NCBI GenBank assembly: GCA_011391125.1
Contig: JAABRE010000017.1
Location: 1-64,000, forward strand
Direction of reading: 5' to 3'
DNA: 64,000 bases
Source of the DNA: Synechococcales cyanobacterium S06
GTDB taxonomy: Bacteria; Cyanobacteriota; Cyanobacteriia; Cyanobacteriales; JAABRE01
Below are positions 29,683 through 38,692 of the stretch, piece after piece; the stretch's first letter is position 1; each line of letters begins with the position of its first letter. The position numbers were made by a program, and so were the translations under genes. Below the pieces are notes generated by a model. It was not told the DNA's origin. It ran no database searches and saw only the letters and a list, made by a program, of their open reading frames with translations.

Positions 29683-30081
29683 ATGGAATTAGATTATCCC
29701 CACGGTTTAAGATATTTAGACACCCATGAGTATGTCCGTTTAGAGGGTGAAATTGCCACCATTGGCGTTAGTGCCTTCGCGTTAGATCAACTCGGTGATA
29801 TCGTATTTTTAGAATTACCCGAAGTGGGTGACGCAGTGGAAATTGAAGAGAGTTTCGGTAGCATTGAATCCGTCAAAGCTGTTGAAGATTTATATCCACC
29901 CATCTCTGGTACAGTAATTGATCGTAATGAAATGTTAATTAAATCACCAGAATTAATTGCTGATGATCCCTACAATGAAGGTTGGTTAATCAAGGTTAGA
30001 GTAAATAATCCTGATGATGAATTAGAAAATACTTTATCTTCAGATGAATATAAGGCACAAGTAGAAGGTGATGACCATTGA
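29683..30081 (+). CDS. gcvH: Glycine cleavage system H protein
   Basis: Lipoyl carrier that shuttles the aminomethyl group from P to T protein. 132 aa, with N-terminal DLRY-like [30 protein letters not shown] and the lipoylation site K65 in [13 protein letters not shown]. The C-terminal [19 protein letters not shown] is typical. A 100-base tract of GTTGATA-type heptamers follows the stop. Confidence 0.97.
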   Translation: MELDYPHGLRYLDTHEYVRLEGEIATIGVSAFALDQLGDIVFLELPEVGDAVEIEESFGSIESVKAVEDLYPPISGTVIDRNEMLIKSPELIADDPYNEGWLIKVRVNNPDDELENTLSSDEYKAQVEGDDH

Positions 30082-30082
30082 G

Positions 30083-30207
30083 AGTTGAGAGTTGATAGTT
30101 GATAGTTGATAGTTGATAGTTGAGAGTTGAGAGTTGATAGTTGAGAGTTGACTGAATCGTTGTCAAGGATAACTGTTAACTGTTAACTGTTAACTGATAA
30201 CTGTTAA
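30083..30207. repeat. Heptanucleotide repeat tract
   Basis: Runs of GAGAGTT/GATAGTT followed by AACTGTT/AACTGAT heptamers fill most of the gap between gcvH and the MBL-fold gene. The phase changes twice. The same units occur at about 21.53, 27.35, 33.45 and 58.16 kb; this is the STRR class of cyanobacterial short tandem repeats. Confidence 0.8.
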
Positions 30208-30287
30208 CTGAAAATGACGGCTCTAGCGAACTTTTAATCATTGTTAAAATATGTAACAATACATAAAACGTTAACAAATAGAGAAAA

Positions 30288-31055
30288 ATGCAACTTACTT
30301 ATTTAGATAGCAATTCTTGGTTAATCGAAATTGCCAATCAACGAATTTTACTAGATCCTTGGTTAGTCGGTGCTTTAACTTTTGGTAATTTAACTTGGTT
30401 ATTCAAAGGGGAAAAAAACAGCAATAGGCCAATTCCCGACAATATTGATTTAATTTTGTTATCACAAGGATTAGAAGATCATGCCCATCCGCCAACTTTA
30501 GAGGTATTAAACCATAATTTACCAGTTGTTGGTTCACCCAATGCCGCAAAAGTCGTAGAAAAAATGGGTTATACTGACGTAAAATCTTTAAATCATGGTG
30601 AAAGTTTAACGATTGACAAGTTAGAAATTACGGCAGTTATTGGGTCTCCTGTTGGTCCAAATTTAGTGGAAAATGGCTATTTAATTAAGGATTTAGAAAC
30701 GGGTACAACTATTTATTATGAGCCCCACGGCTATCATCATCCAAGTTTAAAGGAATTTGCGCCCATTGATGTCGTTATTGCGCCGATTATTAATCTCAAA
30801 ATTCCCTTTTTAGGTCCGGTTATTAAGGGACAAAAAACGGCTTTAGAGGTCTGTAAATGGCTGAAACCACAGGTTATTTTACCGACTGCTGCTGGTGGGG
30901 ATATTAAGTTTGAAGGTTTATTAATGTCCATTTTAACTGCGGAAGGAACTAGCGCTGATTTTCAAAATTTATTAACGGAAAATAATCTTTCGACTAAGGT
31001 TATTGAACCTCAATCTGGGGAAAGATTTAGTTTAGAATTACAAGCAATATTGTAG
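30288..31055 (+). CDS. MBL-fold protein with degenerate metal motif
   Basis: 255 aa with the metallo-beta-lactamase fold pattern (LDSNSWLIEIANQRILLDPW at the start, IDLILLSQGLEDHAHPPTL, then beta strands and YYEPHGYHH). The usual HxHxDH is changed: the first two His positions are Gln and Leu (SQGLEDH), leaving only D-H intact. Similar QGLxDH variants occur, as far as I recall, in cyanobacterial and plant homologues. Catalysis may use one metal or none. Related to UPF0173/UlaG-like proteins. Function unknown. Confidence 0.8.
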   Translation: MQLTYLDSNSWLIEIANQRILLDPWLVGALTFGNLTWLFKGEKNSNRPIPDNIDLILLSQGLEDHAHPPTLEVLNHNLPVVGSPNAAKVVEKMGYTDVKSLNHGESLTIDKLEITAVIGSPVGPNLVENGYLIKDLETGTTIYYEPHGYHHPSLKEFAPIDVVIAPIINLKIPFLGPVIKGQKTALEVCKWLKPQVILPTAAGGDIKFEGLLMSILTAEGTSADFQNLLTENNLSTKVIEPQSGERFSLELQAIL

Positions 31056-31111
31056 GGTGTGTCAGAACAAAAATCTGATGATCAATAAATAACTATTCAA
31101 TCTGACGCACC
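31056..31111. repeat. GGTGYGTCAGA inverted repeat
   Basis: Arms GGTGTGTCAGA (31056-31066) and TCTGACGCACC (31101-31111), complementary apart from one G.T pair, immediately after the MBL-fold stop codon. This GTGCGTCAGA hairpin is a frequent cyanobacterial intergenic repeat and may act as a terminator. Confidence 0.65.
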
Positions 31112-31143
31112 TAGTACAAACTTTAAAAAAAGGGTTTTTTAAT

Positions 31144-32106
31144 ATGTCTCAAGTTAGTTTAATTTCTGCTAATTCTTATCATCTCGAAGTGTTAAAACCA
31201 GCTTTGGAAAAGTTACTAGCTCCTTTAGGAGGGATGAAAGCTTTTGTTCGGGAGGGCGACAGAGTTCTCATTAAGCCCAATTTATTGACAGGAAGCCGAC
31301 CCACTAAGGAGTGTGTCACTCGGCCCGAAATTGCTTACTGTGTGGCTTTATTAGTACAAGAAGCCGGCGGAAAGCCCTTTTTTGGCGATAGTCCCGCTTT
31401 TGGCAGCGCTTATGGTGTGGCAAAAAGCAATGGCTATTTGCCTTGGTTAGAAAAGCTGAATATCCCCATTGTTGAGTTTAAAGGGCAAAGATACGCCACC
31501 GAAAGCGAAAATTTTAATCACTTGCGCTTGTCGAAAGAGGCCATGGATGCTGATGTGGTGATTAATTTACCCAAGGTTAAATCCCATCTGCAATTAACTT
31601 TGACTCTTGGTGTAAAAAATCTATTTGGTTGTGTCCCCGGGAAAATGAAAGCATGGTGGCACATGGAAGCAGGAAAAGACGAATCACGCTTTGCGGAGAT
31701 GATTGTGGAAACTGCCCGCGCTATTCGCCCAAATTTGACCATTATTGACGGTATTTTGGGACATGAAGGAAATGGTCCCAGTGGCGGTGAACCTAGGGAA
31801 TTGGGCGTTTTAGGCGCATCTAGTGACGTTTTTGCCCTTGACCGTGCCATGGTGGAAATTCTTGGTGTTGACTGGAATTTAGTTCCCACATTGAAAGCTC
31901 AAGCAAAATTGGGTTTATTGCCGGAATTGTCAGAAATAGAGTTTCCTTTGCAACACCCCCGGGAATTGGCGATCGCCGATTGGAAGTTACCCGAAGCACT
32001 TATGCCCATTGATTTTGGCTTACCACGGGTGTTACGATCAACTTTCAAAAATTTGTATATCAGGTTTATTAAAGAACCGATAGCCATTTATAGCGAAAAA
32101 AAGTAA
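31144..32106 (+). CDS. DUF362 domain protein
   Basis: 320 aa. The DUF362 core is visible as VLIKPNLLTGSRPTKECVTRPE, FFGDSPAFGSAYGVAKSNGY, INLPKVKSHLQLTLTLGVKN and DGILGHEGNGPSGGEPRELG. There is no ferredoxin-type cysteine cluster, unlike many DUF362 proteins that carry 4Fe-4S domains. The biochemical role is not known to me. Downstream is a hairpin terminator. Confidence 0.88.
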   Translation: MSQVSLISANSYHLEVLKPALEKLLAPLGGMKAFVREGDRVLIKPNLLTGSRPTKECVTRPEIAYCVALLVQEAGGKPFFGDSPAFGSAYGVAKSNGYLPWLEKLNIPIVEFKGQRYATESENFNHLRLSKEAMDADVVINLPKVKSHLQLTLTLGVKNLFGCVPGKMKAWWHMEAGKDESRFAEMIVETARAIRPNLTIIDGILGHEGNGPSGGEPRELGVLGASSDVFALDRAMVEILGVDWNLVPTLKAQAKLGLLPELSEIEFPLQHPRELAIADWKLPEALMPIDFGLPRVLRSTFKNLYIRFIKEPIAIYSEKK

Positions 32107-32200
32107 TCAATAGTTAAAAATGGGCAAATTCGTAAGCAAAGTTACACAAAACTGAGCCAGACTGTCTTATCCTTTAAATACCATCCGATTGCTTATTCAG

Positions 32201-32224
32201 GCCGTCAAGCGTGACGGTCTTTTA
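32201..32224 (+). terminator. Terminator after the DUF362 gene
   Basis: Stem CCGTCA/TGACGG with loop AGCG followed by TCTTTT, 95 bases after the stop. Between here and 32521 are GTAAGAA heptamers and a fragment GGTTCGTTGTTGC (about 32282) related to the R2 elements. I see no gene in that stretch. Confidence 0.75.
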
Positions 32225-32521
32225 TGAAGTAAGAAGTAAGAAGTAAATACCTAAGCAAAATTATTTGTGAAAAATAAAGATGGTTCGTTGTTGCACCTCT
32301 CGAGGGGAACAACAAAGAGCTTTTTAGATTTAGACAACATAGTAGGTAGTTCAGTTTTTACTTTTTACTTTTTACTTTTTACTTCATCTTCCCTACTCCT
32401 TTGGGTAGATTTTTCTTAAATGTGATCAAGAAAACTTTTTTGGCAGTGAAATTTGCTAAAATAATAATTACAATGAAAAAACATTTTTCAATTAATAAAT
32501 TAAGGAAAATAAAGTAGTTTT

Positions 32522-32713
32522 ATGGAATCTAGTGGCACGTCTGGCAATACTTCTGAACCTCCCAGTAATAAGGGAGCAGCGATTATGGGAACCATAATTG
32601 CCCTCTTAACTTTGGCTTTACCTTTATGGATTATTGCCTATTACTCTAACTTTGATAATAGTATTGCACCTTTACCACAAACTATCTATTCTCTACCTCA
32701 ATCACAAAATTAA
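32522..32713 (+). CDS. Small single-helix membrane protein
   Basis: 63 aa: a polar Ser/Thr-rich N-terminus (MESSGTSGNTSEPPSNK), one hydrophobic helix (GAAIMGTIIALLTLALPLWI, about residues 18-40) and a Pro-rich tail. Size and layout recall low-molecular-mass thylakoid proteins, but it does not match the PSI, PSII, NDH or b6f small subunits I can recall. AAGGAAAATAAAG lies upstream. Unknown function. Confidence 0.65.
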   Translation: MESSGTSGNTSEPPSNKGAAIMGTIIALLTLALPLWIIAYYSNFDNSIAPLPQTIYSLPQSQN

Positions 32714-32770
32714 ATGATAAAAATTTAAAAAAATTTAACTATTTTGTACGAATTGTGTGTAAAATTTTTC

Positions 32771-32809
32771 CCTAGAGCTTATTTTCTGAGCTCTAGTGTG
32801 CTGCACACT
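32771..32809. promoter_or_regulatory. Two palindromes in the ppa leader
   Basis: CTAGAGCT (32773-32780) and AGCTCTAG form an 8-base inverted repeat with a 9-base spacer, followed directly by GTGTGCTGCACAC. Both lie 30-70 bases before the ppa GTG. They could be a terminator for the small protein gene or an operator; there is no T-run. Confidence 0.35.
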
Positions 32810-32839
32810 CATTTTTTTAGATATTTTTGGAGATATTTC

Positions 32840-33349
32840 GTGGACTTATCGCGTATTCCTGCTCAACCTAAACCCGGTGTTCTCAATGTTTTAATTGAAA
32901 TTCCCGCAGGTAGTAAGAATAAATACGAATTTGATAAAGATCTTAATGCTTTTGCTTTAGACAGGGTGCTTTCTTCTTCGGTTCAATATCCTTATGATTA
33001 CGGATTCATCCCTAATACTTTAGCTGATGATGGCGATCCTCTCGATGGTATGGTCATTATAGACCAACCTACTTTCCCCGGTTGTGTTATTGCTTGTCGG
33101 GCGATCGGTATGTTAGAAATGATTGATGGTGGTGACAGAGACGAAAAATTACTCTGTGTACCAGTGAAAGACCCTCGTTATGCTGACGTAAAATCCCTCA
33201 AGGATATGGCACCCCATCGTTTAGACGAAATCGCTGAATTTTTCAAAACTTACAAAAATCTTGAAAAGAAAGTAACTGAAATTCTCGGTTGGAAAGATGC
33301 GGAATTTGTCGCACCTTTAGTCGAAAAGTTCATTAAAGCGGCTCAATAA
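32840..33349 (+). CDS. ppa: Inorganic pyrophosphatase
   Basis: Hydrolyses pyrophosphate, driving biosynthesis. 169 aa from a GTG start ([13 protein letters not shown]), the usual family length. GGAG lies about 8 bases upstream, and an upstream in-frame TTG would add a non-homologous 32 residues. Family I signature [10 protein letters not shown] with the metal-binding Asp residues, [26 protein letters not shown] and KDPRY are present. Confidence 0.97.
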   Translation: MDLSRIPAQPKPGVLNVLIEIPAGSKNKYEFDKDLNAFALDRVLSSSVQYPYDYGFIPNTLADDGDPLDGMVIIDQPTFPGCVIACRAIGMLEMIDGGDRDEKLLCVPVKDPRYADVKSLKDMAPHRLDEIAEFFKTYKNLEKKVTEILGWKDAEFVAPLVEKFIKAAQ

Positions 33350-33355
33350 TGTTAT

Positions 33356-33381
33356 TTATGGTGGGTTTTTACCTACCATAA
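33356..33381 (+). terminator. Terminator of ppa
   Basis: Stem TTATGGTGGGT/ACCTACCATAA (one G.T pair) with a TTTT loop, 7 bases after the stop codon. GTAATAA and TAACTGG heptamers follow it up to the tRNA gene. Confidence 0.65.
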
Positions 33382-33529
33382 AAGAAGAAGTAATAAGTAA
33401 TAAGTAATAAATAATAGGTAATTAAGAATAACTATTAACTCACCTGCTTAAAATTTGTTAATTGATAACTGGTAACTGATAACTGGTAACTGGTAACTGA
33501 TTACTTTTTACTTCTTACTTCCTTTAAAA

Positions 33530-33601
33530 CTGGGGTGCTAGGATTCGAACCTAGGAATGTCGGTACCAAAAACCGATGCCTTACCGCTTGGCGACACCCC
33601 A
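33530..33601 (-). tRNA. trnQ-UUG: tRNA-Gln (UUG)
   Basis: On the minus strand a 72-nt cloverleaf: acceptor TGGGGTG with CACCCCA (the weak U1-A72 pair typical of tRNA-Gln), D arm CCAAGCGGTAAGG, anticodon stem TCGGT/ACCGA with loop TTTTGGT giving anticodon TTG, T arm CTAGGTTCGAATCCTAG and discriminator G. CCA is not encoded. Confidence 0.97.
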
Positions 33602-33748
33602 TTAATCACGTTTTTTATATTAACTAATTATCTTGTGTTTGTCAAGCATTTAAAAAAAATTTTTTTTGAGGGAATCTTTATGGTAAAATCATTCAACCAA
33701 AATCGTAAAGTTTGAGGGTGTTTCACATCAGGGAAACAGTAGTACAGA

Positions 33749-33770
33749 GAAGCTGAAAATTCTCAGCTTC
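33749..33770 (+). other. Hairpin in the helicase gene leader
   Basis: Perfect 8-base stem GAAGCTGA/TCAGCTTC with a 6-base loop, 54 bases before the helicase ATG. There is no T-run, so it is more likely an mRNA leader structure than a terminator. Confidence 0.4.
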
Positions 33771-33823
33771 GGTTGGCCCATCAAGTATATTAAAGATATG
33801 ATTCAAAATAAAAGAGAAATTTT

Positions 33824-35422
33824 ATGCAGAAAAATAATCGTCAAAAAGAAGTACCCTTGAGTTTTACCATGGTGATGAGTCAACTTTATAGCCATTATAA
33901 AAAAGCTCTTGAGAATCAACAAGAAACAGAGTATCTTGAAGAATTGGTGCTAATGATCACCGAATTAGAGAAGAAATTTAACTTAAATAAGAAAAAAGGA
34001 ATGAGGATTCCGAAAAAAGAAGAATTGGATTTAAGCACTTTTAAGCGCTTAAATATGTCAGAATCTACGGTTAAAACTAAGTTAATTACTGAAGAAAAGG
34101 ATACTAAATCAAGTAAGCAAAAATCAGGAGCAATTAAGACCAATTTAAAATTAACATCTGATCAAGAAAAAGCGTTTCAAGAACTGAAAAGATTTATCAT
34201 TGATGAAGATAGTAAATATTTTAGATTAACGGGTTTTGCTGGTACGGGCAAAAGTTATTTAATCATCGAATTAATGAATTGGTTAGCATCTGAAAAGGTT
34301 GAGTTTGTGGCGGCTTCTCCTACTAATAAAGCTTCAGCAAATTTAGGAAAATTAGCGAGGGAAAATGGCATAAAGATAGATGTAACAACGATTGCCAAGT
34401 TATTAGGACAACAACCAACAATTAATCAAGAGTCAGGTCAACAAGTTTTTCTTGCTAGTGAATCTGTTTCTTTGGATCGCTATGAAGTGATTATTCTTGA
34501 TGAATTTTCGATGATTTCTCAAGGTAATTTTAACGAAATTATTAAGGCGGTAAGTTACAGTAATACTAAAATAATTTTTGTGGGAGATGCAGCGCAATTG
34601 CCTCCTGTGGGTGAGAAACAACCGATAGTTGAGACTACTGAACTCATTGAACATTCTGCTAATTTGTCTCAAATTGTCCGTTTTGAGGGAGAAATTGGAA
34701 GGATAGCAGCGGGGATTAGAACTAATCATGAATCTGTACGTCAATTTTATTCCATTTGCACAACTACTGATCAATCTATTACTTGTTTGAATCGCTCTGA
34801 TTGGTTAAAACAAGCTACTGAGTATTTTCGGTCTGCTAAATTTCGTAGTAATTCTGATCATTGTCGGATTTTGGTTTGGCGCAACAAAACTGCTGATTCC
34901 CTCAATGATTGGCTCAGAAAACAGTTATGGGGGGAAAATGCTCTGCCTTTTGTTGAAGGCGATCGTCTAATTGCGAAAAAACCAGTTTTTAGATTAATCA
35001 ACAATACTGGTAACAAGAAAAAAGATGATTGGCGCATTGTGATGAATAATTCAGATGAATGTGAAGTGGTGGATCAACCAAAATTAAAGCAACAAGCTAG
35101 TTTTAGTTTTTGGCAAGTACCGGTAATAACGGATGATGGTAATGAATTAATGTTGAAAATATTAACTCCTGAAAGCGAAAAGTTACGTCAAGAAAAGCTG
35201 GAACAATTAAGGAAAGAAAAAAGATGGCCTGAGTTATTAAACCTTGATAAATCCTATGATTATTGTCCGTTTGCTTACGCTTTAACTACTCACAAAGCCC
35301 AAGGAAGTAGTATCGAATATGTCTTTTTAGACTTACAAGATATGCGCGGTTGTACAGACTTGCAAAAAATCCTTTATACTGCTTTAACAAGAGCTAAAAT
35401 TAGAGCTTATATTTCTCGTTAA
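33824..35422 (+). CDS. SF1 helicase (RecD/Dda-like) with extra N-terminal domain
   Basis: 532 aa. A charged, Lys-rich N-terminal part of about 110 residues with a predicted helix pair (LYSHYKKALENQQETEYLEE) is unlike the core. The helicase core starts at LTSDQEKAFQELKRFI, with Walker A GFAGTGKSYL, motif Ia AASPTNKAS, Walker B VIILDEFSM, motif III FVGDAAQLPPVG and the C-terminal UvrD-type motif ALTTHKAQGSSIEYVFLD with YTALTRAK. Relatives are RecD2 and phage Dda, which unwind 5' to 3'. No RecB/RecC is present. The tRNA-Gln gene is adjacent, but no integrase or attachment duplicates were seen. Confidence 0.88.
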   Translation: MQKNNRQKEVPLSFTMVMSQLYSHYKKALENQQETEYLEELVLMITELEKKFNLNKKKGMRIPKKEELDLSTFKRLNMSESTVKTKLITEEKDTKSSKQKSGAIKTNLKLTSDQEKAFQELKRFIIDEDSKYFRLTGFAGTGKSYLIIELMNWLASEKVEFVAASPTNKASANLGKLARENGIKIDVTTIAKLLGQQPTINQESGQQVFLASESVSLDRYEVIILDEFSMISQGNFNEIIKAVSYSNTKIIFVGDAAQLPPVGEKQPIVETTELIEHSANLSQIVRFEGEIGRIAAGIRTNHESVRQFYSICTTTDQSITCLNRSDWLKQATEYFRSAKFRSNSDHCRILVWRNKTADSLNDWLRKQLWGENALPFVEGDRLIAKKPVFRLINNTGNKKKDDWRIVMNNSDECEVVDQPKLKQQASFSFWQVPVITDDGNELMLKILTPESEKLRQEKLEQLRKEKRWPELLNLDKSYDYCPFAYALTTHKAQGSSIEYVFLDLQDMRGCTDLQKILYTALTRAKIRAYISR

Positions 35423-35440
35423 AGCCTCTAGTTTCTAGGG

Positions 35441-35498
35441 TGGGCAATTAATTAAGGACTATTTAAGTAATAACCAAATAAGTAAAAATAATTGCCCA
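35441..35498. terminator. Inverted repeat between convergent helicase and flotillin genes
   Basis: TGGGCAATTA (35441-35450) pairs with TAATTGCCCA (35489-35498) across a 38-base AT-rich loop between two convergent stop codons. It resembles the GGTGGGCAAAA repeat at 7.26 kb. Confidence 0.45.
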
Positions 35499-35508
35499 AT
35501 TTACTTTC

Positions 35509-37617
35509 TTAATTCTCAATTTCCTTGATTATATCTGTGTTTTCAGTTAACTCAGAATTGAAAAAATTTGCTTGATTAGTTACTGATTTTTCGCTGTTAA
35601 ATAAGGTCTTAATTTGCTCGACAATTGTTCCCATTTTACCCTCTTCAAGTAAGCCATTTATTAATGATAATCCACTGGTTGATAATAATAGTTTATTGAT
35701 GTCGCCAACGCCACTATTTCCGTTGCCATTTAACCCCGGAAATGAGTAAATTTTGGTGTCTCCTAAAATACCGGGTTGAGGGGCGATCGCCTTCATTATT
35801 TCGGGCAAATAGGGCATCAATTCCGGTGCAATGACTTTTATGAGGTCAGCAAGGCGATTTGCGTCACTGAGAGCGTTTTCAGCGTTAATCAGAGCTTGTT
35901 TACCTTCGGCTTGAGCCATTGCTTCAAAGCGTTTTGCTTCCGCCAGGGTGCGGATGGCTTGTGCTTCTAATTCTGCGGCTTGTTTGGCGATTTCCGCTTG
36001 GCGTTTTCTGCGGAAAACCTCAATTTCGATCACATTTTCTTCGCCAATTTTGCGTTTTGTGGCTTCTTGATCGGCGAGAATTACTGATAGTTTCTGATCT
36101 CTTTCAGCTATTTCTATTTGTTTGGCAGTGACTACTGCTTCCTCAGCTTCAGCCTTTTCTGCCTCAGTTATCAACCTTTCTTTTTCTTTGTTGACTATGG
36201 CGATCGCAGCTTCTTGTTGGGCTATTTTGGATTCCCTTTGTGCTGCTGCGATTTCCACTTCAGCTTTAAAATTAGAAGAATTGACGATTTTTTGACGATT
36301 AATTTCGGCCACTTCGGCTTCTTGTTCCTGTAAAGTTTTAGCAATTTTTAACTGTTTATTTTGTTCTTCTAAAGCAATTTGTTTCTTTATTTTTTCTTCT
36401 TCTAGGGTTTTTTCCCTGGTAATTTCGGCCACTTCGGCTTCTTGTTCCTGTAAAGTTTTAGCAATTTTTAACTGTTTATTGCGTTCTTCCAAACTAATTT
36501 CTGCTTCTATTTTACTCTGTTGAACTGACAATTGTTGTTGTATCCTTTCCTCTTCAACTGCTTTCTCCTGTAAGATTTTATTCCTTTCAATTTTAGTGGC
36601 TTCTTGGTCCTTAGTTTCTTGAATTTCCCGCTCTCTTTGCGCTTTTAAAGATTCAACTTGTTTCTGTTGATTAAGTTTAGCTTCTTCTTTTTGCTGATTA
36701 ATATTTAAGGATTGTTTTTCAGCGTCTAATTCTTGTTGTTCTATTTTAATTTTTGTATTTAATTCAAGTTCTTTTTTCTCCTGTGAAATGGTTAATTCAA
36801 CTTCTAATTTCTGTTTAATTGATTTTTGGATCGTTTCAGTTCTTAATTTAACACCTTGAGCATCAAAAAAGTTATTTTCGTCATAGGTGTCATTTTCTTC
36901 AATTTCTGAAATAGCAATATTATTTAAAGTTAAACCAACCTTCTTTAAATCCTGCTGAATTAAATTCAAAACTTCATCAGCAAAACCCAATTTATCGGAG
37001 TCAATTTCCGCTAATTTTTTCTTTTTAGCAGCTGCTCTAATTGCGTCATCAGCGCGTTTTTCCAACGCTTCTTTGATATCAGATTCTGAAATTTTACCCT
37101 GTTTAGATAATCTTGCAGCAGCGCGTAAAACATCATCTTCTTGAGCGTTTATACAAACATAAAAAGTCACCCTCATATTAGCGCGTAAATAATCCTGTGT
37201 TCTCACTGCTAAAGTACCTTGACGGATTACATCGATGGAAATTTCCCTTAAAGGTACGCGGGTTAATTCATGAAATCCGGGCAAAATAACGCAACCTCCA
37301 TTAAGAATAACTTTCTTATTTTTATTAATAATTCCTCCTGTTCTTACAAAAGCTTCATTAGTGGGAGTAATCACATAAACTCTAGTATAGGCATAAACCG
37401 CCATTACAAGTAATAAAACTAAGCCACCAATTAAAGCAGGAAATAAAAGAACTCCGCTTATACCACTACCAACTTGACCTAATGTTGGCGGTACATTTTG
37501 AGCAATTATCATCTCTTGAGTATTCATATTTTCCCTTAAATTAAGTTCAATTAATTCAGGTTTGTCTAAATTAATTGCGGGCAAAGTTTGCATAAAAGTA
37601 AGCCAAAATAACATCAT
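35509..37617 (-). CDS. Flotillin/YqiK-like SPFH protein
   Basis: About 702 aa. One membrane helix (about residues 54-77) is followed by an SPFH/PHB domain (VYVITPTNEAFVRTGG, PLREISIDVIRQGTLAVRTQDYLRA), a very long Glu/Lys/Ala/Gln coiled coil (about 240-580) and a C-terminal domain with ALINAENALSDANRLADL. Flotillins scaffold membrane microdomains. The start is set at 37617 (tandem ATG ATG), because AAAGGAG lies just upstream and overlaps the stop of the preceding YuaF-like gene, implying translational coupling. An in-frame upstream start (37644) would overlap that gene by 19 bases. The coiled coil holds a 40-residue duplication. Confidence 0.93.
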   Translation of the reverse strand: MMLFWLTFMQTLPAINLDKPELIELNLRENMNTQEMIIAQNVPPTLGQVGSGISGVLLFPALIGGLVLLLVMAVYAYTRVYVITPTNEAFVRTGGIINKNKKVILNGGCVILPGFHELTRVPLREISIDVIRQGTLAVRTQDYLRANMRVTFYVCINAQEDDVLRAAARLSKQGKISESDIKEALEKRADDAIRAAAKKKKLAEIDSDKLGFADEVLNLIQQDLKKVGLTLNNIAISEIEENDTYDENNFFDAQGVKLRTETIQKSIKQKLEVELTISQEKKELELNTKIKIEQQELDAEKQSLNINQQKEEAKLNQQKQVESLKAQREREIQETKDQEATKIERNKILQEKAVEEERIQQQLSVQQSKIEAEISLEERNKQLKIAKTLQEQEAEVAEITREKTLEEEKIKKQIALEEQNKQLKIAKTLQEQEAEVAEINRQKIVNSSNFKAEVEIAAAQRESKIAQQEAAIAIVNKEKERLITEAEKAEAEEAVVTAKQIEIAERDQKLSVILADQEATKRKIGEENVIEIEVFRRKRQAEIAKQAAELEAQAIRTLAEAKRFEAMAQAEGKQALINAENALSDANRLADLIKVIAPELMPYLPEIMKAIAPQPGILGDTKIYSFPGLNGNGNSGVGDINKLLLSTSGLSLINGLLEEGKMGTIVEQIKTLFNSEKSVTNQANFFNSELTENTDIIKEIEN
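36301..36480 (-). repeat. Perfect 60-bp direct repeat, period 120 bp, inside the flotillin gene
   Basis: Bases 36301-36360 and 36421-36480 are identical over 60 positions, encoding NKQLKIAKTLQEQEAEVAEI twice, 40 residues apart. Third-codon positions have not drifted, so the duplication is recent or kept alike by recombination. Confidence 0.95.
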
Positions 37618-37625
37618 TTTCTCCT

Positions 37626-38339
37626 TTATTTTTGATGAAACCATTTATCGTAATCCGAACTATTTTTACAGATTACGAGATAACAATGGTCAGTTTTTTC
37701 GATTACTAAAACCTGATCTCCTCTTAAGGGAATAACCGTAGCCCAATCTGGTAAATTAACATTAAGGGTAACTAAATTTTTAGCTGAATCTATGACATCA
37801 GCTTGGCCAATTTTCCCTTCTATATAATAGGGAATTTGTTTAGATGAAACTATTCCCATACAACCAATTAAACGACTACTACTGGCATCTTCGCCAAAGG
37901 AAGCGAAGATTTTACCGATTGGTTGAGATAATAACCTACCAATATATAAACTAGCAAATAAAGAAGTAATTAAAACCACTCCTCCTAAACCCAAAAATCT
38001 TTGGGGAATAGTATTTATCAAACTACTAATTATCGTATTTAGTAACCAGCCAATTACTCCCCAACTACTAAAATCAATTGCTAACAATAAAATTAAAGGA
38101 GTTTTGCCAATTCCTAACCATCCTAAAATTTCTAAAGGGGTAAAAATTTCCTCCCCTTCCATATCTGGGTCAGCATCTGGATCAAAAGTTCCACTGTCAA
38201 AATCGGCCTCAACCTCAAGTTCGACATCGGTATCAAGATCATCATCTCCTCCTCCGGAAACAATGACTAAAAGGAATAATAAAATCCCGATACCTAAAAA
38301 AATCCAATAGGGAAGATTCGCTAAATCAAATAACATCAT
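37626..38339 (-). CDS. YuaF/YqiJ-like (DUF1449) membrane protein, flotillin partner
   Basis: 237 aa. An N-terminal helix (LPYWIFLGIGILLFLLVIV), a strongly acidic segment (GGGDDDLDTDVELEVEADF), two more helices (about 95-150) and a C-terminal OB-fold-like beta domain (GCMGIVSSKQIPYYIEGKIG, LPDWATVIPLRGDQVLVIEK) match the YqiJ/YuaF/NfeD-type proteins that are encoded next to flotillins. It is upstream of and coupled to the flotillin gene; the start has two adjacent ATG codons. Confidence 0.88.
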   Translation of the reverse strand: MMLFDLANLPYWIFLGIGILLFLLVIVSGGGDDDLDTDVELEVEADFDSGTFDPDADPDMEGEEIFTPLEILGWLGIGKTPLILLLAIDFSSWGVIGWLLNTIISSLINTIPQRFLGLGGVVLITSLFASLYIGRLLSQPIGKIFASFGEDASSSRLIGCMGIVSSKQIPYYIEGKIGQADVIDSAKNLVTLNVNLPDWATVIPLRGDQVLVIEKTDHCYLVICKNSSDYDKWFHQK

Positions 38340-38490
38340 AAATCCAAGTTTAGTCTTTTCTAAACTACCTCTAGGTTAACCTATTTTTCATAAAAAAATA
38401 GTTAATTAAAGTGAATTTAACTATTTTTTAAGGTTTATTTATTTTGTTAAGAAAGGTAACTTAATAATAATTTTCAATTTTCAAGACAGT

Positions 38491-38579
38491 GTTACAAAAG
38501 TTTTTAGTTGTGCTTTAGGGCTAAAGGGCAACTACAAACCTATTGAAAATAGGAGTAGTTTGAATTTATTTTAACTATA
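38491..38579. repeat. Decayed R2-type element
   Basis: ACAAAAGTTTTTAGTT at the left and TTTTAACTATA at the right match R2 ends, and the centre GCTTTAGGGCTAAAGGGCAACTACAAACCTATT is a diverged form of the R2 hairpins. The left inverted repeat is missing. It fills part of the 353-base gap upstream of ubiD; the rest is AT-rich, with no gene seen. Confidence 0.5.
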
Positions 38580-38692
38580 AAATATAATATTTACTATCAA
38601 GAAATACTGAATAATTTAAAAGTTTAATTAATGTTTTTCAAACTGGTTAATAATTAGTTATAATAAATAAATTAACATTTTTTAACGAAATT

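Noticed and set aside
30083-30207. Heptamer tract considered as CRISPR array
   Set aside because: Units are 7 bp without unique spacers.
33530-35422. tRNA-Gln next to a helicase considered as an integrated element
   Set aside because: No integrase, no direct repeat of the tRNA 3' end and no change in base composition was seen.
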